Source: Verrucomicrobiota bacterium
GTDB lineage: Bacteria > Verrucomicrobiota > Verrucomicrobiia > Limisphaerales > UBA1319
DNA length: 64,000 bases
NCBI GenBank assembly: GCA_022709905.1
Contig: JAKLHY010000018.1
Coordinates: 45,515 to 109,514, forward strand
Direction of reading: 5' to 3'
The notes beneath the pieces are model-generated. The model did no database searches. It was not told where the DNA came from and saw only the letters and a list, made by a program, of their open reading frames with translations. Shown piece after piece: positions 10,401 through 19,061 of the stretch; the first letter of the stretch is position 1; every line of letters starts with the position of its first letter. A program made the translations under genes and the position numbers.

Positions 10401-11240
10401 CTTGAATCCTGGTATGATCCGGGCAGCGGAAGATATGTTCCGGTCCGGATGCTCGATGCGGTGACGAAGGCGATGCCGTTTCTGGCCGAGCGGTTTTCGA
10501 CCTTTGAAGCCTGGTCCAAAATCGGAATGGACGACGTGGCCACGGATCGGCGCGAGCGATTGCGCGCCCTCGAGGCGACCACGCTGGAGTCCATGATTTT
10601 TTTGAACCTGGGAAATCGTTTCGAGGCCAGTCGGATGCCGATGGAAGCGCAGCTGACTCCGGCCTTCGCTGTGTGCGTGGCCGACTACGATGGCGATGGC
10701 CGGGAGGATGTGTTTCTCAGCCAGAACTGTTTTGGAGTCGAACCGGACACCTCGCGCTATGACGCTGGCAGAGGACTGTGGCTGCAGGGCGATGGGCACG
10801 GTGGGCTGAGACCTGTCCCGGCCAGCGAAAGCGGCATCAAGGTTTATGGCGAACAACGCGGGGCTGCCGTCGGTGATTTTGATGGGGATGGGCGCGTCGA
10901 TCTCGTGGTCAGCCAGAATGGCGAGGAAACCCGGCTGTTTCGCAATGGTCGAGCGAAACCTGGATTGCGGGTCCGACTTCAGGGCAGCGAGGCGAACCCG
11001 AGGGCTTTGGGAGCTGTATTGAGAATAAAGTCGGGGAACCGGTGGGGGGCGGCCCGCGAAATCCAGGCGGGTGCAGGTTATTGGTCTCAGAACAGTGCGG
11101 TGCAGATCCTGCCCCCGCCGGAATTGGGCGCGCAATTGTGGATCCGTTGGCCGGGCGGCAAGACCCATCTCGTAGACCTCCCGGATCAGGCCCGTGAAAT
11201 CGTTGTCGGAATCGACGGCCAGGCGCGCAAAATCCACTGA
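7425..11240 (+). CDS. Secreted double FG-GAP/ASPIC-UnbV (CRTAC1-like) protein B1
   Basis: A giant exported protein (1271 aa from ATG 7425; 1243 aa from ATG 7509, which sits directly before a hydrophobic leader and may be the true start). It has two similar halves. Each has many FG-GAP/VCBS repeats with calcium-type loops (DVDGDGRCD, DADGDGDLD) predicted to form a beta-propeller, and ends in an ASPIC/UnbV domain (about residues 570-640 and 1155-1235 counted from 7509). The halves join at a linker followed by FDDYARQSLLP, conserved in the paralogues B2 and B3. VCBS/ASPIC proteins are common on cell surfaces of Bacteroidota and Verrucomicrobiota; their ligands are not established. It follows the SGNH-TPR gene A1 by 4 bases. 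Confidence 0.8.
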   Translation: MFWVSDGSVPHIPMAFFGGVWFTGARKLMRILAALFGIGAWGRWIGLAAVIWPWGLVAQSNQTTPGHRVQLLTVATGTQPGFTLISPRESGVWFTNVLPQSRYLTNQILPNGSGVAAGDVDGDGRCDLFLCGLASGGRLYRNAGPWRFEDVTESSGLSLPNFDATGAALVDMDGDGDLDLIVNSIGGGARFFRNNGMGKFEPGMQPLNAGRGGTSIALADADGDGDLDLYLANYRQSTLMDSPGTRFSVKMIDGQPVVAAIDGRPLTDPEWTNRFKFKIELGAGGRGRFGHEELGEADLFCLNDGRGNFQPVSWTEGAFLDEDGQPLQSPPFDWGLTVTFRDFNGDGAPDIYVCNDFNTPDRFWLNDGKGRFRAAPMLALRQTCLACMAIDVADIDRDGDFDFMLVDMLSRDHQRRLTQRNMLRADLTPASRILGRPQYPRNTLFLNRGDGTYAEIGQYAGLEASEWSWAVTFLDVDLDGYEDLLVPNGFERDNMNVDVQNLINQAKASKKVLSREELQLRRHFPRLTTPNAAFRNLGNLRFQEVGREWGFDTPTISQGLCLADFDNDGDLDLAVNNMNSTAGLYRNNASAPRIAVRLKGKAPNTRGIGARITVTGGPVPQSQEMVSGGRYLSCDEALRVFAAGSSSNRLRIEVVWRNGRRSVVEGASPNSLCEIDEAGAMVSSEAHDPNVSAKPVFEDVSRLLAHSHRDEPFDDYARQSLLPRKLSQLGPGVCWWDVDGDDWDDLVIGSGYGGRLALFKNNGQGGFVLVDKAPWNLAVPRDQTAILGWRKGEVLVGGANYEDGLLVGGAVTTYRWDSADTIEAIGLWESSVGPMAMADCNGDGDPDLFVGGRVIPGRYPVAASSRIFRRQNGQWILDEANSARFKDVGIVSGAVWSDLDGDGWSDLILACEWGPVRVWHNSNGILQEVTRELGLSEFTGWWNGVATGDLNSDGRMDIIAANWGQNTKYESHRLKSLRLYHGDLTMDGTVSLLESWYDPGSGRYVPVRMLDAVTKAMPFLAERFSTFEAWSKIGMDDVATDRRERLRALEATTLESMIFLNLGNRFEASRMPMEAQLTPAFAVCVADYDGDGREDVFLSQNCFGVEPDTSRYDAGRGLWLQGDGHGGLRPVPASESGIKVYGEQRGAAVGDFDGDGRVDLVVSQNGEETRLFRNGRAKPGLRVRLQGSEANPRALGAVLRIKSGNRWGAAREIQAGAGYWSQNSAVQILPPPELGAQLWIRWPGGKTHLVDLPDQAREIVVGIDGQARKIH

Positions 11241-11341
11241 GGCAGGCTTATGATCCCCGCCGCTAATATTCACTTGCCCATTGCGAGACACTGCGCGGAA
11301 CTAACCGCGGATTTTGCGGATAACACGGATCAATAAGAGAG

Positions 11342-14300
11342 ATGCCTATACGAAACTGGAAAAGGATCGGGACTTGGCTGTGGCTTATCGAGTTCTTGTT
11401 TGGACTTTGGCCTGTCTTTGGCGCTGAGAGATGGCAAAACGGATCGGGATTTCGGTTTAGGTCGTTGCCCGTTCCGGCCTCAGGCAAAACGGGTTTTACG
11501 GAGCTGACGTCGCAGCAAACGGGTGTTGCGTTCACCAACATTCTAGGCCGAACAAACGCCGCCTTGAACCAGATCCTTTTGAACGGTTCCGGCGTGGCGG
11601 CGGGGGACGTGGATGGGGACGGATGGTGCGATGTATATTTTTGTCGTTTGGAAGGGCCGAATGCCTTGTATCGCAACCGCGGCGATTGGACATTTGAGGA
11701 CATCACAGCCGCAGCCGGAGTGGCCTGCGACGGACAGTTTTCGACGGGGGCGGCGTTGGTGGATTTGGAGGGGGATGGGGATCGGGATTTGCTCGTGAAC
11801 AGCGTGGGAGGTGGCACCCGTTGTTTCCTGAATGACGGCAAGGGACATTTCACCGAAGCCCAGAATTCAGGCCTTGTCCGGCAGTTGGGCAGCACGTCGA
11901 TGGCTCTGGCCGATATCGATGGAGACGGCGATCTGGATCTTTACGTGGCGAATTATCGGACGACGACGATCCGCAGCACGGGCTTTGAACTGTTGAATGT
12001 GAACGGGCAACGGATGCTGCGGCCGGAGGATCGGGATCGTCTGTATGTCACGCCCGACGGCTTTCTGCGCGAACACGGCGAGGTGGATGCCTTTTACTTG
12101 CACGATGGCAAGGGGCATTTCCAGCAAATGTCCTGGACTGATGGCCGGTTCAAGGACGCCAAAGGGAATGTTCTCACCGCGCCTCCGAAGGATTGGGCGC
12201 TCTCGGTGGTATTTCGGGACATCAACCGGGACGGAGCTCCGGATCTTTATGTCTGCAACGATTTTTGGAGTCCTGACAAAATCTGGTTGAATGACGGCCA
12301 AGGCAATTTTCGGGAGATCGCTCGCGAGGCGTTGCCCAATACCAGCACGTTCTCGATGGGGATGGATTTTGGAGACATCAATCGGGATGGTTTCGACGAT
12401 TTTTTTGTGCTGGACATGTTCAGTCCCGATCACGTGCGGCGCGTGACCCAAACCATCATGTTCGGAAACGCGCCTTGGCCGATTGGATACAGCGAGGATC
12501 GTCCCCAGGTGACCCGCAACACGCTTTTCCTGAACCGCGGAGACAACACCTTCGCCGAGATGGCCCAGATGAGCGGCGTCCAGGCAACCGACTGGTCCTG
12601 GAGCCCGGTGTTTCTCGATGTTGATCTCGATGGTTTTGAAGATCTTCTGGTGGTTACGGGGAACACCTTTGACACCCAGGATCAGGATGCCGAGAACCGG
12701 ATTCGGGCGGCGGGACCGTGGCCCCGCGCAAAGGTGCCTTACAAGCTTTGGATGTATCCGTCGTTGTTCTTGCCCAATGTCGCGTTTCGCAATCGGGGGG
12801 ATCTGACGTTCGAGGAGACAGGGAAGGCCTGGGGATTCCATGCCGGGGGTGTTTCGCAAGGCATGTGTCTGGCCGACCTGGATAACGACGGCGATCTCGA
12901 CGTTGTCCTGAATAATCTCAATGCGGCGGCCAGCCTTTGTCGCAATGAATCCATCCGGCCTCGAATTGCCATACGGCTGTTGGGCGGGATGGGGAATCGC
13001 GCCGGGATCGGCGCTCGAATCCAGGTGAGTGGAGGACCGGTGGATGTTCAGAGCCAGGAGATGATTGCCGGCGGGCGGTATCTGTCGTGCGACGATGCGT
13101 TGCGTGTGTTTGCGGCGGGGCATCTCACGAACCAGCTCCGGATCACCGTGCTCTGGCGAGGGGGCGGTCAAAACGTTGTGACGGACGCCACAGCCAATCA
13201 CCTGTATGAAATCGCGGAAAGTGCCGCCGCCAGGCCGGCCGCGCCAAAATCAACTCCTCGTCGTGTTCATTTCGAGGATGTCTCCGATCGCCTGAACCAT
13301 GTTCATCACCAGGAGCCCTTCGATGACTTCGCCCGTCAACCGCTGCTTCCCAACAAGCTAAGCCAGTTGGGACCGAATGTAGCCTGGACGGATCTCGATA
13401 ATGATGGATGGGAGGATCTGGTGATTGGAGGCAGCCGAGGGGGTAAGCTGGCCTTCCTGCGCAACGATGGACGTGGCGGGTTTTCGCCGATTGACCGCGC
13501 CCCTTTCAATGCCACGATCAATCGGAGTTTGACCACGGTTTTGGGTTGGCATCCCATTCCGGGAAAGACCGCTCTCGTGGCCGGCGCCGAAAATTACGAG
13601 ACCGCTTCCGCGGAGGGCGCCTCGGTGCACCATTTCGATTACACGGGAGGGGACGTTGTGGACAATCTGCCCGGGCAACCGAGCAGCACCGGCCCCATGG
13701 CGCTTGCCGACGTCGACGGCGATGGTGATCTGGACTTATTTGTGGGAGGGCGAGTTGTGCCCGGCCGCTACCCGGAGCCGGCTTCGTCAAGGTTATTTCG
13801 GAACGACAGGGGATTTTTCAAGTTGGCTGTGGAAGAGAGCCGAACCTGGGACCGTGTGGGCATGGTCAGCGGGGTAGTGTTTAGCGATTTGGATGGCGAC
13901 GGCGATCCGGATTTGGTTTTGGCCTGTGAATGGGGAGCTGTCCGCGTTTGTCAAAATGACCAGGGCAAGTTCCAGGATGTCACAGACAAGCTGGGTTTGG
14001 GGCGGTATCTTGGCTGGTGGAATGGAGTGACCGTTGGAGATTTTGACGGTGATGGGCGTCTCGACATCGCCGCCTCGAACTGGGGAAGAAACACCAAATA
14101 CGAAGCCTTTCGTTCCCAACCCTTACGGCTGTTCTACGGAGATTTCAATGAGGCAGGCCAGGTCGATATTGTGGAAGCCCACTTTGACGCTGGAATGGGC
14201 AAGATGGTGCCGGATCGCGCTTTCGAGAGCATGGCGAACGCGCTGCCTTTCCTCCGGGAACGTTTCGCAACCCATAAAGCCTATGGACAAGCGGGTTTGA

Positions 14301-15007
14301 CCGAAGTGCTTGGCGATCGCCTCAAGTCAGCCCGGGAACTTGCCGCCAATATCCTGGAGTCCATGGTCTTCCTGAATCGCGACAATCATTTTGAATCCCG
14401 AGTGTTACCGGTGGAAGCCCAACTCGCCCCGGCCTTTGGCCTGTGCACAGGCGATATGGATGGAGACGGCTGCGAGGACCTTTTTTTGAGTCAAAATTTC
14501 TTCGCGACCCAGCCGATGAATTCGCCCTACGACGGGGGGCGAGGGCTGTGGTTAAAAGGAGATGGCCGGGGCGGTTTTCGCGCCGTGCCTGGACAGGAGA
14601 GCGGGATTCGGGTTTACGGAGAACAACGCGGGGCCGCTCTCTGCGATTATGACAGCGACGGCCGCGTGGACCTTGCTGTTGCGCAGAACGGCGCCGCAAC
14701 TCGGCTTTATCACAACGTCGGAGCCAAACCTGGTCTTCGGGTGCGTCTGAAGGGGTCTCCAGGCAACCCGGATGGCGTTGGAGCGGTGATGAGTTTGTTG
14801 TTTGGGAAGCGTCGCGGGCCCGTTCGTGAAATCCATGCTGGATCGGGCTATTGGTCTCAGGACAGCGCAGTCCAGGTGATGGGCGCCCCCGAACAAGCTT
14901 CGCAGATCTGGATTCGCTGGCCCGGTGGCAGAACAACCACCACTCCCATTCCGCCCAATACCCGGCAGGTCACCATCGATCCTGAAGGCAAGGCAATCCT
15001 TCCTTGA
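11342..15007 (+). CDS. Secreted double FG-GAP/ASPIC-UnbV protein B2
   Basis: A 1221-aa paralogue of B1 with the same double-propeller layout: signal peptide (about 1-28, LWLIEFLFGLWPVFGAE), FG-GAP repeats, first ASPIC/UnbV domain (about 549-620), conserved hinge FDDFARQPLLPNKLSQLG, second set of repeats and a terminal ASPIC/UnbV domain (about 1133-1217). The last 34 residues (from WIRWPGGRTTTT) are almost the same as the end of B3 at 22928-26644, and the matching DNA runs past the stop codon. About 100 bases separate it from B1, so it may have its own promoter. The SGNH-TPR paralogue A2 follows immediately. Role unknown; presumably binding at the cell surface. Confidence 0.8.
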   Translation: MPIRNWKRIGTWLWLIEFLFGLWPVFGAERWQNGSGFRFRSLPVPASGKTGFTELTSQQTGVAFTNILGRTNAALNQILLNGSGVAAGDVDGDGWCDVYFCRLEGPNALYRNRGDWTFEDITAAAGVACDGQFSTGAALVDLEGDGDRDLLVNSVGGGTRCFLNDGKGHFTEAQNSGLVRQLGSTSMALADIDGDGDLDLYVANYRTTTIRSTGFELLNVNGQRMLRPEDRDRLYVTPDGFLREHGEVDAFYLHDGKGHFQQMSWTDGRFKDAKGNVLTAPPKDWALSVVFRDINRDGAPDLYVCNDFWSPDKIWLNDGQGNFREIAREALPNTSTFSMGMDFGDINRDGFDDFFVLDMFSPDHVRRVTQTIMFGNAPWPIGYSEDRPQVTRNTLFLNRGDNTFAEMAQMSGVQATDWSWSPVFLDVDLDGFEDLLVVTGNTFDTQDQDAENRIRAAGPWPRAKVPYKLWMYPSLFLPNVAFRNRGDLTFEETGKAWGFHAGGVSQGMCLADLDNDGDLDVVLNNLNAAASLCRNESIRPRIAIRLLGGMGNRAGIGARIQVSGGPVDVQSQEMIAGGRYLSCDDALRVFAAGHLTNQLRITVLWRGGGQNVVTDATANHLYEIAESAAARPAAPKSTPRRVHFEDVSDRLNHVHHQEPFDDFARQPLLPNKLSQLGPNVAWTDLDNDGWEDLVIGGSRGGKLAFLRNDGRGGFSPIDRAPFNATINRSLTTVLGWHPIPGKTALVAGAENYETASAEGASVHHFDYTGGDVVDNLPGQPSSTGPMALADVDGDGDLDLFVGGRVVPGRYPEPASSRLFRNDRGFFKLAVEESRTWDRVGMVSGVVFSDLDGDGDPDLVLACEWGAVRVCQNDQGKFQDVTDKLGLGRYLGWWNGVTVGDFDGDGRLDIAASNWGRNTKYEAFRSQPLRLFYGDFNEAGQVDIVEAHFDAGMGKMVPDRAFESMANALPFLRERFATHKAYGQAGLTEVLGDRLKSARELAANILESMVFLNRDNHFESRVLPVEAQLAPAFGLCTGDMDGDGCEDLFLSQNFFATQPMNSPYDGGRGLWLKGDGRGGFRAVPGQESGIRVYGEQRGAALCDYDSDGRVDLAVAQNGAATRLYHNVGAKPGLRVRLKGSPGNPDGVGAVMSLLFGKRRGPVREIHAGSGYWSQDSAVQVMGAPEQASQIWIRWPGGRTTTTPIPPNTRQVTIDPEGKAILP

Positions 15008-15016
15008 TCGTCTTAT

Positions 15017-17383
15017 TTGCGGTTCAGGGAAGCTTTTTCTGGCTTGTTGGCACCGGATCCGCCCGATACCCTTTTGATCTTGCACAGAAAACGAACAGCG
15101 TCCGGCACGAGTCAGTTGTCAACAGCCCAAACGGCCAGCGCGCCCATTCAGACACCCACATGTTCCAGTAAGGGAAAATGGGCCTATTTTTTCCTGGCGG
15201 CGGCTGCATTTTGTGTCTGCCTATTGAGCATTTTCGAAGTGATCTTGCGCCTGGCAGGATACGGTGATCCGGCTTCGTTTCTGGTTCGTCGGGAGATTAA
15301 CGGCACCCGGGTGCTGGTGGAGAACCCGCGATACGGATGGAGTGATTCCGGGCCGGTTTCGATTGGAAGTCTATCGCCCGTGGTCCTGCAGTCGAAGAAA
15401 CCCGCCGGCGTTTACCGGATCTTTCTATTTGGTGAATCCGCGGCTTTGGGCGAACCCCGGCCGGCTTACGGTGTGGGCCGATATTTGGAGACGTTATTGC
15501 GCGATCGTTTTCCGGGAGCCAGCTTCGAGGTGGCGTGTATGGCGGCGAGCGGACTCGATTTGCCCGCGATAATGAGCATGGTCAGGGAGTGCGCCGCTTA
15601 CGAAGGGGATCTATGGATTTTCTACCTGGGAAACAACGAGTTCATGGGTCGTTTGGGGGGCGACACAACTCGCGGGGCATCGGACTTGTCAATACAACCT
15701 GCTCGTGGGTGGCCGATCTGGCGTCGGATTCGCATGGGTCAATGGTTGGCTGATTTAAAGGCGAGGTCACAGGGCGACTCGTTGAAGCCCACTGACAGGG
15801 GTGACCTTAAGCCCTCCATCGATTATCGGCTGGTTCCCGGCGATCCCCGTAAGGAACGTGTCTACGAGAATTTTCGGCTGAACTTGGATGCCATGGTCCA
15901 AGCGGGGATTCGTGCTGAAGTGCCTGTGTTGCTTTGTGAGATGGCCAGTAATATGAAGGATTGCGGTCCGTTTGGATCGGCGCATGTCCCCCCTTTGTCG
16001 TCGGATGCCCAGACTGAATGGCAAAAACTTCACGACTTGGGAACCTGTGCGATTCGCGAGAAACAATGGGAAGAGGCTATCTCCGCGTTTGAGAGGGCGC
16101 TTAGATTGAGTCCGCATTTTGCCGACACCCACTTCCAGCTGGGGTGTTGTCAGTTGGCGATGTCCAACCACGATGCCGCATGGAAGAGCTTCGAACGGGC
16201 TCGCGATGCGGACACTTTGGTTTTTCGGGCGGACTCGCGGCTGAATAGAATCATTGAAGAGACAGGACGCCGATACGCCGGGAAGGGGGTTGTATTCGTC
16301 GACACCATGAAAGCTCTGGCGCGGTTCAGTCCTGATCGGATTCCAGGACGTGAGTCCTTTCTCGATCCAGTGCAACTCAATCCTGACGGGAGCTACCGGT
16401 TGGCCAGGACTTTGGCGGAGGAAGTGATCCCTCGGTTGCCGCAGGCTTTGAAGGCGTCTCAGACCGCGGAATGGGCCACACCGGAGGCTTGTGCCTTGCG
16501 TTTGGGCCTCACGGACTGGAATCGCCATGCGATCTTCGAGGAAGTCTACCGTCACTTGCTCGATGCCCCGTACACCCATCAGGTCAATTCTGCGAATTTT
16601 GTCCGGCAGCATTTTGACGATTTGAACCGTCTCAAGACCACTGTGCGTTCGGGCCATGTGAATCAGGCTCGAGCGGTCTACGAGGAATCGATCGCGTTTC
16701 GTCCCCAGGACTTTTGGCTTTATGAGAACTACGCCGAGTTTCTCGAAGCCACGGGTGATACCGCAAAAGCCGAACTGGCATGGAAGAAAGTTGCCGAGCT
16801 GCTTCCTCATCATCCTCTGGGTCATTACCAATCCGGGCGGTTGTTGGTTCGTCAGAGAAAATTTGACGAAGCCAGGATGGCCTTGAAGCAAGCCTTGAGT
16901 TTGCGTCCGGACCTGGGCGAGGTTTATATGGAACTGGGGCAGTTGGCCGGGGGCCGGGGCGAGTGGGATGAGGCGCTTCGGCATTTTGCAGACGCGCAAC
17001 GGTTGCGTCCAAACGATGCCCGCATTTTGATGTATCGCGCCGATCTCCTCGCGCGCCAACAAAACCGCCCGGAGGCGATTCTCAATCTGCGTGGGGCGAT
17101 CGAGCTGAAGCCGTCCTATTGGGAAGCTCGGTACTTGTTAGGAGTCGAATGGGCGGTCGACGAGAAAATCGCCGAGGCCCAGGCAGAGTTTGCCGAGGTG
17201 GTGCGGCTTCGGCCTGACCACGTTTTGGGCCATCTGAATCTGGGGGTTGCCTTGGCGCTTCAACAGAAGTATGCCGAGGCCCTCGAGCATTTTCAGGAAA
17301 CCCTGCGCCTGGATCCCCAAAATCAGAGCGCCCGGCAGCACATCGAGACAATCGGAAAAATGCAGCAGGGGAATCCTGAGTGA
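15017..17383 (+). CDS. Membrane-anchored SGNH-like/TPR protein, probably inactive (A2)
   Basis: Paralogue of A1 (788 aa if TTG 15017 is used): one transmembrane segment (WAYFFLAAAAFCVCLLSIFE), an SGNH-like domain and C-terminal TPRs. Block I (GESAALGE) and block III (YLGNNE) are kept, but block V reads DPVQLNPDGSY, with Gln where A1 has the catalytic His. I infer loss of hydrolase activity, leaving a binding or scaffold role. The start is doubtful: the TTG at 15017 lies inside a stretch that also follows B3 (see findings), where no such gene exists, so a later in-frame TTG, for example near 15116, is more likely. It lies 9 bases after the stop of B2 and is probably co-transcribed. Confidence 0.72.
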   Translation: MRFREAFSGLLAPDPPDTLLILHRKRTASGTSQLSTAQTASAPIQTPTCSSKGKWAYFFLAAAAFCVCLLSIFEVILRLAGYGDPASFLVRREINGTRVLVENPRYGWSDSGPVSIGSLSPVVLQSKKPAGVYRIFLFGESAALGEPRPAYGVGRYLETLLRDRFPGASFEVACMAASGLDLPAIMSMVRECAAYEGDLWIFYLGNNEFMGRLGGDTTRGASDLSIQPARGWPIWRRIRMGQWLADLKARSQGDSLKPTDRGDLKPSIDYRLVPGDPRKERVYENFRLNLDAMVQAGIRAEVPVLLCEMASNMKDCGPFGSAHVPPLSSDAQTEWQKLHDLGTCAIREKQWEEAISAFERALRLSPHFADTHFQLGCCQLAMSNHDAAWKSFERARDADTLVFRADSRLNRIIEETGRRYAGKGVVFVDTMKALARFSPDRIPGRESFLDPVQLNPDGSYRLARTLAEEVIPRLPQALKASQTAEWATPEACALRLGLTDWNRHAIFEEVYRHLLDAPYTHQVNSANFVRQHFDDLNRLKTTVRSGHVNQARAVYEESIAFRPQDFWLYENYAEFLEATGDTAKAELAWKKVAELLPHHPLGHYQSGRLLVRQRKFDEARMALKQALSLRPDLGEVYMELGQLAGGRGEWDEALRHFADAQRLRPNDARILMYRADLLARQQNRPEAILNLRGAIELKPSYWEARYLLGVEWAVDEKIAEAQAEFAEVVRLRPDHVLGHLNLGVALALQQKYAEALEHFQETLRLDPQNQSARQHIETIGKMQQGNPE

Positions 17384-17478
17384 TTGAGGAATAGGCGCTT
17401 GACGCTGATTTGAGGGGAGCACAGGCTGTCCGTGTCAACACCAAAGAGATCGGGTGTCCGTAACTTAAAGAGAATGTT

Positions 17479-18543
17479 TTGAATAGCCTTATGTCGATCT
17501 GGTCTGGAACCAAATTGGGTGTGGGAATGTGCCTGTTTGCCAATATAGGGATAGGGGGCGGAGGACTGGTGGCCTCTGAGCCACTGACGCCGTCAGCTGG
17601 GGCTATGCCCCCCAACATCCACAGTCCAAAAATCCAGTTTCAGACACCTGAATTCGACTTTGGCCAGATCATCGGAGGCCAAGTCGTCAGCAACACCTTC
17701 GTGTTCACAAATGTGAGCGAACGATTGATCGAGATCAAGGATGTGCGATCGTCCTGTGGTTGTCTGCCCGCGGGCAAATGGACGCGTCAGGTTGAGCCGG
17801 GCAAGACAGGGATCATTCCCCTCGAACTTCACACGGCCTCTGTCAAAACCGGCCCCGTTGTTAAGGACGTGAAGGTGACGCTCAACGAGACAAATCAGCC
17901 GCCAGTCATCCTCAAAATCAAGGCCAATATATGGCGCCCGATCGAGGTGATTCCCTCATCCGCAATGCTTCCCCGAGTGGCGGATGCCCCTCCGGATGGG
18001 GTCGCGGTCGTCCGCATCATCAACAAGCAGGAGGAACCGCTGACATTATCGGCGCCGATCTGCAACAATCGCTTGATCTCGGCGCAGTTGAAAACCAATC
18101 AACTGGGCCAGGAATACGAGCTGATCCTCAAGCTTGTGCCGCCTGTGGGGTCGGCGAACGTATTCGCCGATATTACCATGAAAACGTCGGCGACCAACAT
18201 GCCCGTCCTGACCGTTCCGGTGTGGTCCGTGGTCCAACCTGCCATCACGGTCCTCCCCACTCCACTACAACTCCCCCCCGGCCCCATCATCACCAATTTG
18301 AAACAGTCGGTCTCGATTCGAAGCGCATGGACCCATACTCTCGCCTTGTCCGATCTTTCGGTGAATGCCAAGAAGGTTGATATCGAGCTGGTCGAACTCC
18401 AACCGGGCCGGTTCTTTACGATACTCCTTACTTTTCCTGAAGGCTACCAGATCGGCGAAGGTGAGAAAGTCGAGCTCAGCGTTAAATCGAATCATCCCCA
18501 TTACCCGTTGATCAAAGTGCCGATTCTCCAATCGCCACGTTGA
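17479..18543 (+). CDS. Exported DUF1573 domain protein
   Basis: A 354-aa protein with an N-terminal hydrophobic leader and the DUF1573 pattern FDFGQIIGGQVV, then FVFTNVSERLIEIKDVRSSC and GC (about residues 58-95), an immunoglobulin-like fold widespread in PVC and Bacteroidota surface or periplasmic proteins. The rest (about 130-350) looks like further beta-sandwich domains without recognised motifs. The start is TTG 17479 (AAAGAG upstream) or ATG 17491. It is the last gene of the plus-strand run that begins at 5102; the 95-base gap to A2 shows no terminator. Function unknown. Confidence 0.7.
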   Translation: MNSLMSIWSGTKLGVGMCLFANIGIGGGGLVASEPLTPSAGAMPPNIHSPKIQFQTPEFDFGQIIGGQVVSNTFVFTNVSERLIEIKDVRSSCGCLPAGKWTRQVEPGKTGIIPLELHTASVKTGPVVKDVKVTLNETNQPPVILKIKANIWRPIEVIPSSAMLPRVADAPPDGVAVVRIINKQEEPLTLSAPICNNRLISAQLKTNQLGQEYELILKLVPPVGSANVFADITMKTSATNMPVLTVPVWSVVQPAITVLPTPLQLPPGPIITNLKQSVSIRSAWTHTLALSDLSVNAKKVDIELVELQPGRFFTILLTFPEGYQIGEGEKVELSVKSNHPHYPLIKVPILQSPR

Positions 18544-19000
18544 ATTTCGGCGAGGATAATCTTCATCGAGATAAAAGGGCGGCTCGAGGGTTATAGAAAG
18601 TTCCCTGCGTCTCCAGGCCCTGACCTCAAATTTTGAACCCGCGGAAGGCCGTGCAGGTCGCATCAATCCGCATCGCCCAATGAAACGACCCAGTTGCAGA
18701 CCGCGTGTCATAGACCGGTTGCCATAATAAATTTCCGAATGGCAGGAGGAATTTTGGCCTGGGTCAAGGCGGCAAGGCCGGCGCATCCCTGAAACGGGCT
18801 GTAACGGCCGAGCCAACGCAGCCCCAGGCCAAAAGGACCCTGTCTCAACGAGATGGAGCCGAGGAGGGCGGGGGCTTCGTTCCGTGCTCAGTCGAGACCG
18901 CTGCGGGTATCCTCCTTCGCACGCGTCTCGCCCGCGCCCTCCTCGGCTCCACCATTCTGGATATTTATTATGGCAATCGGTCTAATGCCGTGGATTTACG
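18544..19000. other. Intergenic region between convergent genes
   Basis: About 460 bases between the ends of the DUF1573 gene and the minus-strand discoidin-repeat gene. I see no convincing gene; open frames here lack any family signal. The stretch carries a long inverted repeat (separate entry) and a GC-rich sequence that reads like the degenerate intergenic elements common in Verrucomicrobiota. Identity with other genomic copies cannot be checked from this window. Confidence 0.5.
18854..18951. repeat. Intergenic inverted repeat, 17-bp perfect arms
   Basis: Left arm TGGAGCCGAGGAGGGCG (18854-18870) and right arm CGCCCTCCTCGGCTCCA (18935-18951) are exact reverse complements around a 64-nt spacer. 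There is no coding capacity and no T-run, so a simple terminator is unlikely. It could be a MITE- or REP-like element, or fold into a long RNA hairpin between the two convergent genes. Confidence 0.7.
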
Positions 19001-19035
19001 AAAAAAAAGAGACCGGGCCGAAGCCCGGTCTCTTT
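19001..19035 (-). terminator. Rho-independent terminator of the discoidin-repeat gene
   Basis: A perfect 13-bp stem (AAAGAGACCGGGC with GCCCGGTCTCTTT, 19006-19035). On the minus strand the loop is the very stable C(TTCG)G tetraloop, followed by a run of eight T. It begins 26 bases after the stop of the minus-strand surface protein. Confidence 0.92.
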
Positions 19036-19061
19036 CGGTTCAGATCTGTTCGGGTTGAGCT

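Noticed and set aside
15767..17062. Minus-strand frame of 431 codons
   Set aside because: Antisense to A2, whose SGNH and TPR motifs are on the plus strand.
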